Source: Ruegeria arenilitoris (GTDB taxonomy: Bacteria > Pseudomonadota > Alphaproteobacteria > Rhodobacterales > Rhodobacteraceae). From it: DNA of 64,000 nucleotides. Position 1 is the first letter of the stretch. Each line of letters begins with the position of its first letter. The position numbers and the translations under genes were made by a program. Positions 16,265 through 24,950 of this stretch are shown here, piece after piece. Below the pieces are notes generated by a model that was not told where the DNA came from, searched no databases, and was given only the letters and a program-made list of their open reading frames with translations. Location of the stretch: NCBI RefSeq assembly GCF_013035315.1, contig NZ_WQHP01000001.1, forward strand, positions 868,001 through 932,000. Reading direction: 5' to 3'.

Positions 16265-17761
16265 ATGAGGCTTGACTTGGACACTTCGAGAATTGAGGAA
16301 CTTCGGTCCCGAGCCGTTCCACCGGCAAGTCATCTGATTGAAGGCACCCCTCATCAGTCATCAGACGGCGGTACACTGAACGTTGTATCGCCCATCGACG
16401 GCTCGATCCTGACCACCATGCCCAAGGGCACGCGAGACGACGCAAGGTTGGCAATCCGGTCTGCGCGACGTGCTTTTGACGATGGAAGATGGTCCGGGCT
16501 AGCCCCCTCTTCTCGCAAGAAAGTTTTGCTCAAGTGGGCGGACCTGATCGAAGCAAACGCGGAAGAACTGGCCGTTTTGGGTGTGCGCGATAATGGCACG
16601 GAAATCGGAATGGCCTACAAGGCCGAACCCCTCAGCGCCGCGGGAACGATCCGTTATTTTGCAGAAGCGGTCGACAAGATTTACGGAGAGATTGCCCCAA
16701 CTGCACCGAACGCGCTTGGGCTTGTGCATAAACAGCCAGTCGGAGTTGTTGGCGCGATCGTGCCGTGGAACTTTCCTTTGATGATCGGCAGTTGGAAGCT
16801 GGGCCCAGCCCTTGCCGCGGGCTGTACAGTGGTGCTGAAACCCGCAGAAACGGCCTCGTTGACTCTGATCCGCCTGGCACAGCTTGCTATCGACGCCGGA
16901 CTGCCGCCCGGCGTTTTCAATGTCGTGACCGGAGAGGGCGCGGTCGTTGGTGCCGAGATCGCTGAATCTCATGACGTCGATGTTCTGGTTTTCACCGGAT
17001 CGGGCGCGACCGGGCGGCGGTTGATGGAGGCCTCTGCAAAGTCCAACCTCAAACGCGTTTACCTGGAACTTGGCGGCAAATCTCCAAATATCGTTTTTGC
17101 CGACGCGCCTGATTTGACTGAGGCCGCGAAAGTGTCAGCCGCCGGTATCTTTCGCAATTCCGGCCAGGTCTGCGTCGCCGGATCGCGGCTGCTAGTGCAG
17201 CGCGAAATTCACGACAAGTTCGTTGAAATGTTGGTTCAGCATGCTGAGGCCATGCGGGTTGGAGATCCGCTGGACCCAAATACTCAAGCGGGTGCTGTGA
17301 ACTCGGAACACCAACTGGCGCAGAACCTCGCGTTCGTTGACGAGGCCCGCGCCGCAGGTCGCACCATTGCCACGGGCGGTACGCGCATCCTGCAAGAAAC
17401 AGGCGGCACCTATATGGCACCAACGATTATCACGGGCGTACAACCCGATGACCGCGTCGTCTGCGAAGAGGTGTTCGGCCCGGTTCTGACGGTGCAACCC
17501 TTCGACACCGAAGAAGAAGCAATCGCGCTGGCCAACGCGTCAAAGTTCGGCCTGGCTGCCGGCCTGTGGACAGCTGACCTATCGCGCGCCCACCGTATGA
17601 TCGCTAAAATTCAGGCGGGTGTGGTGCACGTCAACACCTATGGCGGCGCGGATATCACCGTGCCTCTGGGCGGGGTAAAGCAATCCGGAAACGGGCATGA
17701 CAAGTCCTTGCATGCGTTCGATAAATATCTGGACTTGAAAACCGCCTGGATAAAACTCTGA
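16265..17761 (+). CDS. NAD(P)-dependent aldehyde dehydrogenase
   Basis: A 498-aa ALDH with all key residues: PWNFP near 167, Glu268 in LELGGKSPN and catalytic Cys303 in GQVCVAG. It resembles the PuuC/betaine-aldehyde group that oxidises aminoaldehydes. The first ATG directly abuts palindrome copy 2 and has no Shine-Dalgarno, so a leaderless transcript is possible; no other near start looks better. It begins the plus arm, followed by the AGXT2L-type PLP enzyme and the kinase, which fits oxidation of the aldehyde those two would release. Confidence 0.92.
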   Translation: MRLDLDTSRIEELRSRAVPPASHLIEGTPHQSSDGGTLNVVSPIDGSILTTMPKGTRDDARLAIRSARRAFDDGRWSGLAPSSRKKVLLKWADLIEANAEELAVLGVRDNGTEIGMAYKAEPLSAAGTIRYFAEAVDKIYGEIAPTAPNALGLVHKQPVGVVGAIVPWNFPLMIGSWKLGPALAAGCTVVLKPAETASLTLIRLAQLAIDAGLPPGVFNVVTGEGAVVGAEIAESHDVDVLVFTGSGATGRRLMEASAKSNLKRVYLELGGKSPNIVFADAPDLTEAAKVSAAGIFRNSGQVCVAGSRLLVQREIHDKFVEMLVQHAEAMRVGDPLDPNTQAGAVNSEHQLAQNLAFVDEARAAGRTIATGGTRILQETGGTYMAPTIITGVQPDDRVVCEEVFGPVLTVQPFDTEEEAIALANASKFGLAAGLWTADLSRAHRMIAKIQAGVVHVNTYGGADITVPLGGVKQSGNGHDKSLHAFDKYLDLKTAWIKL

Positions 17762-17775
17762 GCCGAGGATTTTGC

Positions 17776-19071
17776 GTGACCCTTCCTTCTAAGTCAGTCG
17801 AGCTTATGGAACGCCGGGCCAGACTATTGGGCCCCAACGTTTCGACGTTCTATGACGAGCCCGTGCATTTCGTGAAAGGCGAAGGCGTTTGGCTTTGGGA
17901 CGCTGATGGGCGCAAATATCTGGATTGCTACAACAATGTCCCCCATGTCGGGCACTGCAATCCGCGCGTGGTCGAGGCGATCTGTCGTCAGGCGTCGACC
18001 CTGAACACCCACACGCGATACCTGCACGACGGTATTCTGGATTACGTCGAAAAACTGACGGGTACCATGGATGCCTCGCTCGACACCGCGATCCTGACCT
18101 GCACCGGGTCCGAGGCCAATGACATTGCGCTGCGCATGGCCGAAGGAATGACCGGCAAACGGGGCATCATTGCCACCGACGCAACATACCACGGCAATAC
18201 TGCGCTGGTCAGCCAGTTGGGCAAATCCAATGTGCCCACGGTCGGGTTCGGGCTGGATCAGTATTTCAGGTTCGTCGACGCCCCGGACAGTTATCGCAAC
18301 CCGGACCCGGATGGTGCGGGGTTCGCTGACGCCGTGGCCGAACAGATCGCCGAACATGAAAAGTCCGGCGTTGGATTCGCAGCCTTGGTCATCTGCCCCT
18401 ATTTCCTCAACGAAGGGTTTCCAGATCATCCTGACGGGTGGTTGAAGCCCGTGGCCGAAGTTGCTCGAAAGGCTGGCGGTCTATTGATCTGTGACGAAGT
18501 TCAGTCGGGCTTTGGGCGCACGGGCACGCATATGTGGGCGCACCAAAAAATGGGCATCGTGCCGGACATCGTTACGATGGGCAAACCGATGGCCAATGGG
18601 CACCCGGTAGGTGGCGTTGTGACGCGCGGCGAAATCCTTTCCACCTTTCGTAAAGGGTATCGCTACTTCAATACGTTCGGTGGCAACCCGGTCTCTTGTG
18701 CCGCGGCGATGGCCGTCCTGCAGGAAATGGAAGATCACGACCTGATGGCAAATGCGAAAACCGTCGGTGAACATGCGCGTTCGCGCCTGACCCTTTTGAA
18801 GCAGAAATACGAGTTCATTGGTGATGTCAGAGGATCAGGCCTGATATTCGGTGCCGAGATGGTTTTGGACCGTCAATGCAAGGAACCCGCCAGCGCCTTC
18901 ACCGATCGCGTTATCAATGCCATGCGCCGTCGCGGCGTCATCCATTCCAAATTAGGCAGGCATAAGAACACCCTGAAAATCCGCCCCCCGATGCCATTTT
19001 CAATCGAAAATGCGGACCTCCTTTTCGATACGCTGGACGAAGTTCTGGCTGAAACGCCCCTGACGCGATGA
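17776..19071 (+). CDS. AGXT2L-type class III PLP enzyme (aminotransferase or phospholyase)
   Basis: A 431-aa class III PLP enzyme starting at a GTG with GAGG upstream. The PLP lysine is Lys270 in TMGKPMANGHPVGG, and CDEVQSGFGRTG holds Asp240. The GKPMxNGHPV motif is the one seen in the AGXT2L group, which includes ethanolamine-phosphate and 5-phosphohydroxylysine phospholyases. The next gene, overlapping by ATGA, is an APH-fold kinase, the same pairing as in the animal hydroxylysine pathway. A kinase-phospholyase pair that converts an amino alcohol to an aldehyde is therefore plausible; ordinary transamination remains possible. Confidence 0.85.
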   Translation: MTLPSKSVELMERRARLLGPNVSTFYDEPVHFVKGEGVWLWDADGRKYLDCYNNVPHVGHCNPRVVEAICRQASTLNTHTRYLHDGILDYVEKLTGTMDASLDTAILTCTGSEANDIALRMAEGMTGKRGIIATDATYHGNTALVSQLGKSNVPTVGFGLDQYFRFVDAPDSYRNPDPDGAGFADAVAEQIAEHEKSGVGFAALVICPYFLNEGFPDHPDGWLKPVAEVARKAGGLLICDEVQSGFGRTGTHMWAHQKMGIVPDIVTMGKPMANGHPVGGVVTRGEILSTFRKGYRYFNTFGGNPVSCAAAMAVLQEMEDHDLMANAKTVGEHARSRLTLLKQKYEFIGDVRGSGLIFGAEMVLDRQCKEPASAFTDRVINAMRRRGVIHSKLGRHKNTLKIRPPMPFSIENADLLFDTLDEVLAETPLTR

Positions 19072-20000
19072 AAGAGATCGTAGAGCAGGCCCTCGTCCAA
19101 TGGGGCATGGAAGATGCCGAATGGTCGTTGGTAGCTGCGCGCGAAAACCACGTCTACCGCGTGCGGAACGGAACGGCGTCTTACGCACTGCGCCTGCATC
19201 GCGAGGGCCTGCACTCGGCCGCCGAACTTTGGTCGGAACTCCAATGGATGTCAGCGGCTGCGGCGGACGGCGTCAGTGTGCCCTCCCCTGTCGCGACCAA
19301 GAATGGTGAGTTTCTGATTGAGGTCGACGGGATACATGTCGATCTGTTGGATTGGTTGCCGGGCCGCCCGTTGGGCGCGACCGGGGCGAGGCTTGAAACT
19401 GAAAACCAAACGGCAACATTCAAGGCGATTGGCCGCGAAATGGCCCGGTTGCACAAAATCAGCGACGCCTGGACACCTCCGAAAAACTTCACGCGCTGGT
19501 CCTGGGACTGCGCCGGACTGCTGGGAGATGAGCCACTGTGGGGCCGTTTTTGGGAAAACCCTACGATAAACGGTGAAGACCGAGCCCTTCTGCTCCGCTT
19601 TCGAGACAAAGCAGACCACGAATTGCTGCGGCTTGAGAGCAGCCTGGATTATGGCCTGATACATGCCGACCTCGTGCGTGAAAACGTGATAGTGGACGGC
19701 GACAAAATACGGCTGATTGATTTCGATGACTCTGGCTATGGTTTCCGACTGTTCGACGTGGCCACAACGCTGATCAAGAACCGGGAGGAGCCGGATTTCG
19801 CGCAGCTGCGCGATGCCTTGCTCGAAGGATATCGGTCCGAACGTCCCATCAACACAGACCAGCTTGATCTATTCATGACCTTGCGCGCCACATCGTACGT
19901 TGGATGGATCTCATCCCGATTGGACGAAGAAGGCTCATCAGACCGCAACACCCGATTTCTTGAGACGGCCCGAGAGTTGCTGACTGAATATCTGGATTAA
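19068..20000 (+). CDS. APH-family small-molecule kinase (hydroxylysine/choline kinase-like)
   Basis: A 310-aa aminoglycoside-phosphotransferase-fold kinase. The catalytic loop is LIHADLVRENVIV (His199, Asp201, Asn206) and the metal-binding motif is LIDFDDSGYGF (near residue 217). The ATG overlaps the stop of the PLP enzyme gene, so the two are made together. Homologues with this context act on small amino alcohols such as hydroxylysine, ethanolamine or homoserine, not on antibiotics. It probably phosphorylates the substrate of the upstream PLP enzyme. Confidence 0.87.
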   Translation: MKEIVEQALVQWGMEDAEWSLVAARENHVYRVRNGTASYALRLHREGLHSAAELWSELQWMSAAAADGVSVPSPVATKNGEFLIEVDGIHVDLLDWLPGRPLGATGARLETENQTATFKAIGREMARLHKISDAWTPPKNFTRWSWDCAGLLGDEPLWGRFWENPTINGEDRALLLRFRDKADHELLRLESSLDYGLIHADLVRENVIVDGDKIRLIDFDDSGYGFRLFDVATTLIKNREEPDFAQLRDALLEGYRSERPINTDQLDLFMTLRATSYVGWISSRLDEEGSSDRNTRFLETARELLTEYLD

Positions 20001-20022
20001 TGCGCACGCAGGAGAGGAACAC

Positions 20023-21255
20023 ATGACCCAAAAAACAGTTCTGCTGATTGGCACCTACGACACCAAAGAACCTGAGATGCGCTTCATCGAGGAGGTGGTC
20101 AAAGCGCAAGGTGCCAATGTTCTGACAATGGACGTCTCGGTTCTTGGAGATCCGGAAAGCGCGACGGACATCAGCAAACACGACGTGGCTGCTGCGGGCG
20201 GAATGACAATTGACGAGGTGATCGCGCAAGGCGATGAAAACAAGGCTTTCCGCGTCATGTCCGCAGGCGCAGCCAAGGTCGTGGCGCAGGCTTACGCAGA
20301 GGGACGCTTTCAAGGCATGCTGGCAATCGGCGGAACGATGGGCACTGATCTGGCGTTAGACTGTGCCCAAGCGCTTCCAATGGGTGTGCCGAAATACATC
20401 GTTTCGACCGTTAGTTTCTCGCCTTTGATCCCTCCGCATCGCCTGGCCCCGGACATTCAAATGATCCTTTGGGCCGGTGGCCTATATGGAATGAATTCAA
20501 TCTGCCGGTCTTCTCTGAGTCAGGCTGCGGGCGCTGTTGTCGGAGCGACCAAAGCAGCCATTGAGCTGGATCGCAGCAAACCCTTGATCGGAATGACCAG
20601 CCTTGGCTCTTCCTGTCTGCGTTACATGAAAACCCTGAAGCCTGCATTGGAAGAGCGTGGTTTTGAGGTCGCCGTGTTCCATTCAACAGGAATGGGCGGC
20701 ATGGCGTTTGAGAAACTCGCCGGCGAAGGCGCTTTTGTCTGCGTCATGGATTTCTGCATGCAGGAATTTGGGAATCTGATGGCTGGGTCGGTCGTGTCCA
20801 GCGGTGAAGACCGCGTGACGAATGCCGGGCGCGCGGGCACTCCTCAAATGGTCGCACCGGGCGCGCTGGATCTGCTGGATTTTGCAGGCTGGCAGGACAT
20901 TCCGGATCAATACGCTGATCGTCCCTTTCACGAGCATAACCGCCTGATAAAGAGCTCGGTCTTTACCGGCGAAGAACGCCGCGCCTGGGTTCGGGAACTC
21001 GCCAATCGCCTGGAGGCCGCGACCGGGCCGGTTCACTTTTTCTTGCCGGTACTGGGCGTCGAAGCCTGGGATAAAGAAGGGGAAGAAGCCCACGACCCGG
21101 ACGCATTGGCTGATATGGTTGACGAAGTTCGAAAAGTCCTGTCGGACCGAGTGCCAACAACCGAACTGGGCGCCCATATCAACGATCAGGACTTTAGCGA
21201 TGCTGTCTTGGCACAGTTCGATACCTGGGTGCAGAGCGGTACAATTTCTGTTTAG
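20023..21255 (+). CDS. Tm-1-like ATP-binding protein (UPF0261)
   Basis: A 410-aa UPF0261 protein with the family opening VLLIGTYDTKEPEM, the AIGGTMGTDLAL glycine-rich loop near residue 107 and GMTSLGSSCLRY near 193, the layout of plant Tm-1 N-terminal domains. A GGAGAGG ribosome site precedes the ATG. In bacteria these proteins often sit next to TIM-barrel signal-transduction proteins or catabolic enzymes; no enzymatic reaction is firmly established. It ends the plus arm of the cluster, 22 bp after the kinase. Confidence 0.88.
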   Translation: MTQKTVLLIGTYDTKEPEMRFIEEVVKAQGANVLTMDVSVLGDPESATDISKHDVAAAGGMTIDEVIAQGDENKAFRVMSAGAAKVVAQAYAEGRFQGMLAIGGTMGTDLALDCAQALPMGVPKYIVSTVSFSPLIPPHRLAPDIQMILWAGGLYGMNSICRSSLSQAAGAVVGATKAAIELDRSKPLIGMTSLGSSCLRYMKTLKPALEERGFEVAVFHSTGMGGMAFEKLAGEGAFVCVMDFCMQEFGNLMAGSVVSSGEDRVTNAGRAGTPQMVAPGALDLLDFAGWQDIPDQYADRPFHEHNRLIKSSVFTGEERRAWVRELANRLEAATGPVHFFLPVLGVEAWDKEGEEAHDPDALADMVDEVRKVLSDRVPTTELGAHINDQDFSDAVLAQFDTWVQSGTISV

Positions 21256-21728
21256 AAAAGGCAGAAGCGCTTTCGGGCGATTTCGTTTCAGTGGCAGCGG
21301 GGTACAAAACCCAGTGATTTCAGACGGATGAAATGACCACGTCGATGAGACGTGCCGAAAGGGTTTTTGGTTGCCATCGATTGATGACCGGTAGATGACC
21401 GGATCAGAGGCCTATTTGTTTAAAACAGCAAAGGCCTTTCTGAGCCTATTCGCCTTCCTTTGGCTCGGTTCATACTTGAGGGGTGATCAATACACTCCTG
21501 TTGCAACGATTGTGGCTCCGAACTGTGGCAAAAAATTCGATGATCCGGAGAAAATGCCGATTTACCCCTGCAGCAAGAACAAAAAAAATAATTTAAATTC
21601 AATAATTTAAACCAAAACCAGTAATGCAACCAAGTAACACATTCCAAACTGTGAACTAAAACACTTCCAAGAATCTTAACACTTGGCAGTATGGTTCAGT
21701 GTGTTTTAGCGAGGCTGTTGGTTGCAAG
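21256..21728. other. Non-coding stretch after the UPF0261 gene
   Basis: No convincing gene is seen. A 6-bp stem (CACGTC-GATGA-GACGTG, 21338-21354) followed by GGGTTTTTGG could be a weak terminator for the plus arm. The right half is AT-rich. At 21597-21613 one arm of the GGTTTAAAT-type palindrome recurs on the minus strand, but the other arm is not conserved. Confidence 0.4.
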
Positions 21729-22148
21729 ATGTATGTTACAAAGTTCGAAAAGCAGTTTTGCGCCGTCAAAGACATCCGCAAGGATGAGTTTGCCCGCAAA
21801 TTTCCATTGCTGGACGATAGATCTGTGCATGCTCAGTGGAAGAAAGGTTCGTGGCAGATCACGCGGATAGGCGAGATCTGGAAAAGGACCGGGAAGGTTT
21901 TTTCTGTTCCTTACGAAGGCATTGATGCCTACCCATCCTTCCAATTCGCAGAAGACGGAACGCCACTCCCGTTAATGGAAACTGTGTTAAAAGCGCTGCC
22001 AGCCGATATGACACCCTGGCAACTTGCATATTGGATGACCTCTCCTAAGGCTGAACTTGGAGGAGACACTCCAGCGAAGTCCATTCAAACTGGGGATAAC
22101 CGTGTGGTTGACGCGGCAGGCAAACTCGGCGTCGATTTGCTGAACTAG
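21729..22148 (+). CDS. DUF2384 (MbcA/ParS/Xre antitoxin-like) protein
   Basis: A 139-aa protein if started at MYVTKFEKQF; a GTG 30 bp upstream is an alternative, and neither has a clear ribosome site. The C-terminal third (PWQLAYWMTSPKAELGGDTP) matches the pattern of the DUF2384 toxin-binding domain: Trp, then a PN/PK-x-x-LGG-x-TP turn. In RES/Xre-type toxin-antitoxin pairs a RES toxin gene follows immediately. Here the next 220 bp hold only short broken frames, so this looks like a solitary protein. The N-terminal half is not recognised. Confidence 0.6.
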   Translation: MYVTKFEKQFCAVKDIRKDEFARKFPLLDDRSVHAQWKKGSWQITRIGEIWKRTGKVFSVPYEGIDAYPSFQFAEDGTPLPLMETVLKALPADMTPWQLAYWMTSPKAELGGDTPAKSIQTGDNRVVDAAGKLGVDLLN

Positions 22149-22369
22149 ACGGGTACCAGCCGAAGGATTTCGACCACGCAAAGAAACCCACAAAGCGAAG
22201 CTTTCGGTGCGCGATCAAGCGGGCCGGCACCTTTTCCACCCGCCCGACATTCAGCTTGACCGGTTTTCTGGTCGCCTCGCCGCCTCAATAGCGTTTAAGG
22301 CTGCTCTACAGAAGGGCGCCGATTAGGCGAACGTTACCAAACGCAATCGGGTTTCGCGAGAAGGCCGGA

Positions 22370-23356
22370 CTAGGTGGCGTTCAAGATCGGACCATCCAAC
22401 AATCTGACCAATTCTCCGAAGTAACCTGCTGAACGCGCTGGGCGCGTAGGATCGGACGAAATTGCGACGGCAAGGTCCCGGGCTGGATGGGCCGCTATTA
22501 TTTGCCCTCCATAGCCCCGCGCCAGAGCATAGCCCGAAGCGGACAGAAACCAGCCATACCCATAATCCAACCCAGAGAAAGCCGAACGACCATATGGCTT
22601 GGTCGATTCCAATACCCAGCGTTCAGGAATGATCTGCCTATCCCCGAAAGCGCCGCGGTCCCGAAGCAATACCGCGATTTTCAGCATCGACTTTGGCGTT
22701 ATCGCCATCTCATTTCCTCCGAGGTAGTACCCCTGAGGATCCCTCGTCCAAGCTGGTATCTCGATCTCAAGCGGGTCACCCAACCTCTCACGCGTGAGGG
22801 CCAAAAGACTTTGACCGGTTGCCACGGTCAATGCCGCACCAAGGACATGGGTTGAACCAGTGGAATAGAGCATCTGTTGTCCGGGCTCGGCAATCATCGG
22901 CCGCGTCAAAACATCCGCCACCCAGTTGGGAGAGCTGATCCATTCCCCGTAATTACTGCCAGAGGTCCTTTCGAGACCGGCTCGCAGCGTCACCAGATCC
23001 TCCATAGTAATGCTTTCAGAGCCGGGTGTCGCATTGGCGGGCAACAGTCGCGGAGCAACCTCCCGCAAAGTGGCATCAACAGAAGGGATTTCTTGCCGAT
23101 CGATCGCCGTCCCAAGCAACAGAGCAACAATACTCTTCGAACAGGACTTAATATTGGCCGGTCTGTTCAGACTCGCCCCCTGCTGGGCCTGAGCAAAAAT
23201 AACGTCGTCTCCGCGTTGAATTTGAAGGGAATGCAACTGCGGCAGACCAGCAATCGCCTCATTCAGCGCCACCGTTTGTCCGCGAGCAACGTACGGAGCA
23301 GCCATTGCGGTTGCAGTTACCAACAGAAACTTTCGACGTGTGATCATGGGATTCAT
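22370..23356 (-). CDS. Serine hydrolase of the beta-lactamase/class C PBP family, Tat-exported
   Basis: About 328 aa. The N-terminus MNPMITRRKFLLVTATAMAA is a twin-arginine-type signal. The catalytic SxxK is in KSCSKSIVALLLG near residue 82 and the Tyr motif is YSTGSTHVLG near 168; YGYGWFLS and YGGQ match the C-terminal part of family beta-lactamase/transpeptidase-like proteins. Such proteins are periplasmic or surface esterases, D-aminopeptidases or related hydrolases, and the substrate cannot be predicted. It is divergent from the next gene. Confidence 0.82.
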   Translation of the reverse strand: MNPMITRRKFLLVTATAMAAPYVARGQTVALNEAIAGLPQLHSLQIQRGDDVIFAQAQQGASLNRPANIKSCSKSIVALLLGTAIDRQEIPSVDATLREVAPRLLPANATPGSESITMEDLVTLRAGLERTSGSNYGEWISSPNWVADVLTRPMIAEPGQQMLYSTGSTHVLGAALTVATGQSLLALTRERLGDPLEIEIPAWTRDPQGYYLGGNEMAITPKSMLKIAVLLRDRGAFGDRQIIPERWVLESTKPYGRSAFSGLDYGYGWFLSASGYALARGYGGQIIAAHPARDLAVAISSDPTRPARSAGYFGELVRLLDGPILNAT

Positions 23357-23552
23357 TTGGAGGCCAATCTCTAAATGTCCAGACACCGACGCAACATCTC
23401 AGCACTTTTGTTCAAGATGCTCGATAAGCCCGTAGAAACGCAAAGTGGGATTTGAAGCAACAGAAAGCTTGGTTCGTGCGTTTGGCTTGCATCCTGGTGC
23501 GCAAGAACTGTGGTAGGCTGGCCCTGAGGACATTCTAGCAGGAGATTCCCCG

Positions 23553-24533
23553 TTGCTACCGAATTCACTCCGTCTCACACTCACTGCCCTGACAATCGCC
23601 ATCTCTGTATGTGCCCTGCCCGACCGCGTCGATGCGGTATCGCAAGATGTCCCTGCGTGGTTGAAAAAGCACGTCGGTACGGGTGACGGCCAAATCGCGC
23701 CGATCGTTCTGGAAAGGGCGCGAGCGCTGTACAATGAGAAACTTCGCCGAGGCGAAGTCAGGAACCCCTGCTACCTAGCCAAGGACGCAACCCGTCCCAG
23801 CACAGCAAGTAACGGCAATCCAGGCAAGCGGTTTTACGTCATCTGCGAGTCACAAAAGTCTTTCCGGGCTGTCTCATCCGGCTATGGGAATGGCCGAAAA
23901 CTCAAGCGCGCCAATTTCTCTAACGGTCGGCAATGCGCCAAGAATTTCAGCAATGCGGAAGGATCCAAGCTAACCGCCGGAGGTGCCTATGTGACGGCGG
24001 AAACCCGAACGTCTTTCAAAGGTTACTACAGTCAATCAGGCAAAACACAGCCGTTCTACCGCACGTTCCTTTTGTTTGATGGGGAAGGCGAAACGAGCAA
24101 TGCCCGCGAACGCGCTATCGGCGGGCATCCTGCGGTCTTCCTAAAGTGGCAATGCCGGTTCAAAAACCCGCAAAGCACACATGCGGACAACCAAGGTTAT
24201 GTCCCGTACGGAAAACTTGTGAACTATACTGGTGGTCGCAGCAATGGGTGCACAACGTGGTCCCAGTCTGCGTCTAAGGAGATCTTAGCGCTTGTGGAAG
24301 GGAACCCGACGACTCTCTACATCTACCCAGAATCCAAAGACATAAATGCGGTCGCCAAGGCGGTCAAAAAAGGGAAATCGCTAGCGCGAGCAGGTACCTA
24401 TTGGAATGCAGCTTGCCTGCAAGCAATAGGCGCACCAAAGTTCTGGCCAAAAAGCAGCCTCCAACCAATCATAAACAGTTGGCGCGCATCCTTGCCCAAA
24501 CAACCACCATTGGAATTGCCCATCTGCAACTAA
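23553..24533 (+). CDS. Secreted murein L,D-transpeptidase catalytic-domain-like protein (YkuD_2 type)
   Basis: 326 aa from a TTG start with AGGAG 9 nt upstream; the first 28 residues form a signal peptide. The conserved region contains ERAIGGHPAVFLKW and GGRSNGCTTW, resembling the His and Cys motifs of the YkuD_2 family, where the Cys is the acyl-enzyme nucleophile. The Cys motif is SNGCTT rather than the usual SxGC(R/V/F), so activity is not assured. Additional cysteines (CYLAK, ICESQ, QCAKN, QCRFK) could form periplasmic disulfides. The family call is moderate. Confidence 0.6.
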   Translation: MLPNSLRLTLTALTIAISVCALPDRVDAVSQDVPAWLKKHVGTGDGQIAPIVLERARALYNEKLRRGEVRNPCYLAKDATRPSTASNGNPGKRFYVICESQKSFRAVSSGYGNGRKLKRANFSNGRQCAKNFSNAEGSKLTAGGAYVTAETRTSFKGYYSQSGKTQPFYRTFLLFDGEGETSNARERAIGGHPAVFLKWQCRFKNPQSTHADNQGYVPYGKLVNYTGGRSNGCTTWSQSASKEILALVEGNPTTLYIYPESKDINAVAKAVKKGKSLARAGTYWNAACLQAIGAPKFWPKSSLQPIINSWRASLPKQPPLELPICN

Positions 24534-24950
24534 ACTCACCCACGCACAGAAATCCAGCCACGTCCGCTTCTTATCCATTTCGGCTCGGGATCGGGGCGTC
24601 AGTAAGAATGGTGCTGGCAAAAAAATGCAAACCAGATCCCGACAGATCGATGATATTGTCCTTTTGGGCCAAAACTTCGCTCTGTCTCGTGGCACAAGTT
24701 AATGCCGCGCGGGTGTCAGCGACCCCTCTATAACGCAGTGCTAGAACTGGGACCTGAGTTACGCTCCATGCGTGGGGCCTACTCCGTCTTGGATTAACAA
24801 TATTCGCGCCAAGCTCATCTGACAAAGCGATTGGACTGAGCTGATTTGCAGGGAGTCAGATAGTGTGCGGAGATGGACAACACCTGTGCACACATGTGCC
24901 TAACAGATTGAAATCATGGCACACAAATAACTGCGGAAAGGAGTAAGCTC
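24534..24950. other. Non-coding stretch before the hemerythrin gene
   Basis: Short frames exist on both strands, but none has a ribosome-binding site or a recognisable domain. The last 60 bp would carry the hemerythrin promoter. A GTGCACACATGTGC segment near 24887 shows partial dyad symmetry. I see nothing else. Confidence 0.4.

Noticed and set aside
21338..21367. Strong rho-independent terminator after the UPF0261 gene
   Set aside because: The stem is only 6 bp and the T-run is separated from it, so it is mentioned only as a weak possibility.
21395..21610. 71-codon plus-strand frame in the gap after UPF0261
   Set aside because: No ribosome site, and the C-terminus runs into an AT-rich low-complexity stretch.
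22149..22369. Possible RES toxin remnant after the DUF2384 gene
   Set aside because: Short frames such as the one ending at 22326 look vaguely protein-like, but no RES motif can be shown.
24571..24825. 84-codon minus-strand frame before the hemerythrin gene
   Set aside because: No ribosome site or domain; treated as non-coding.
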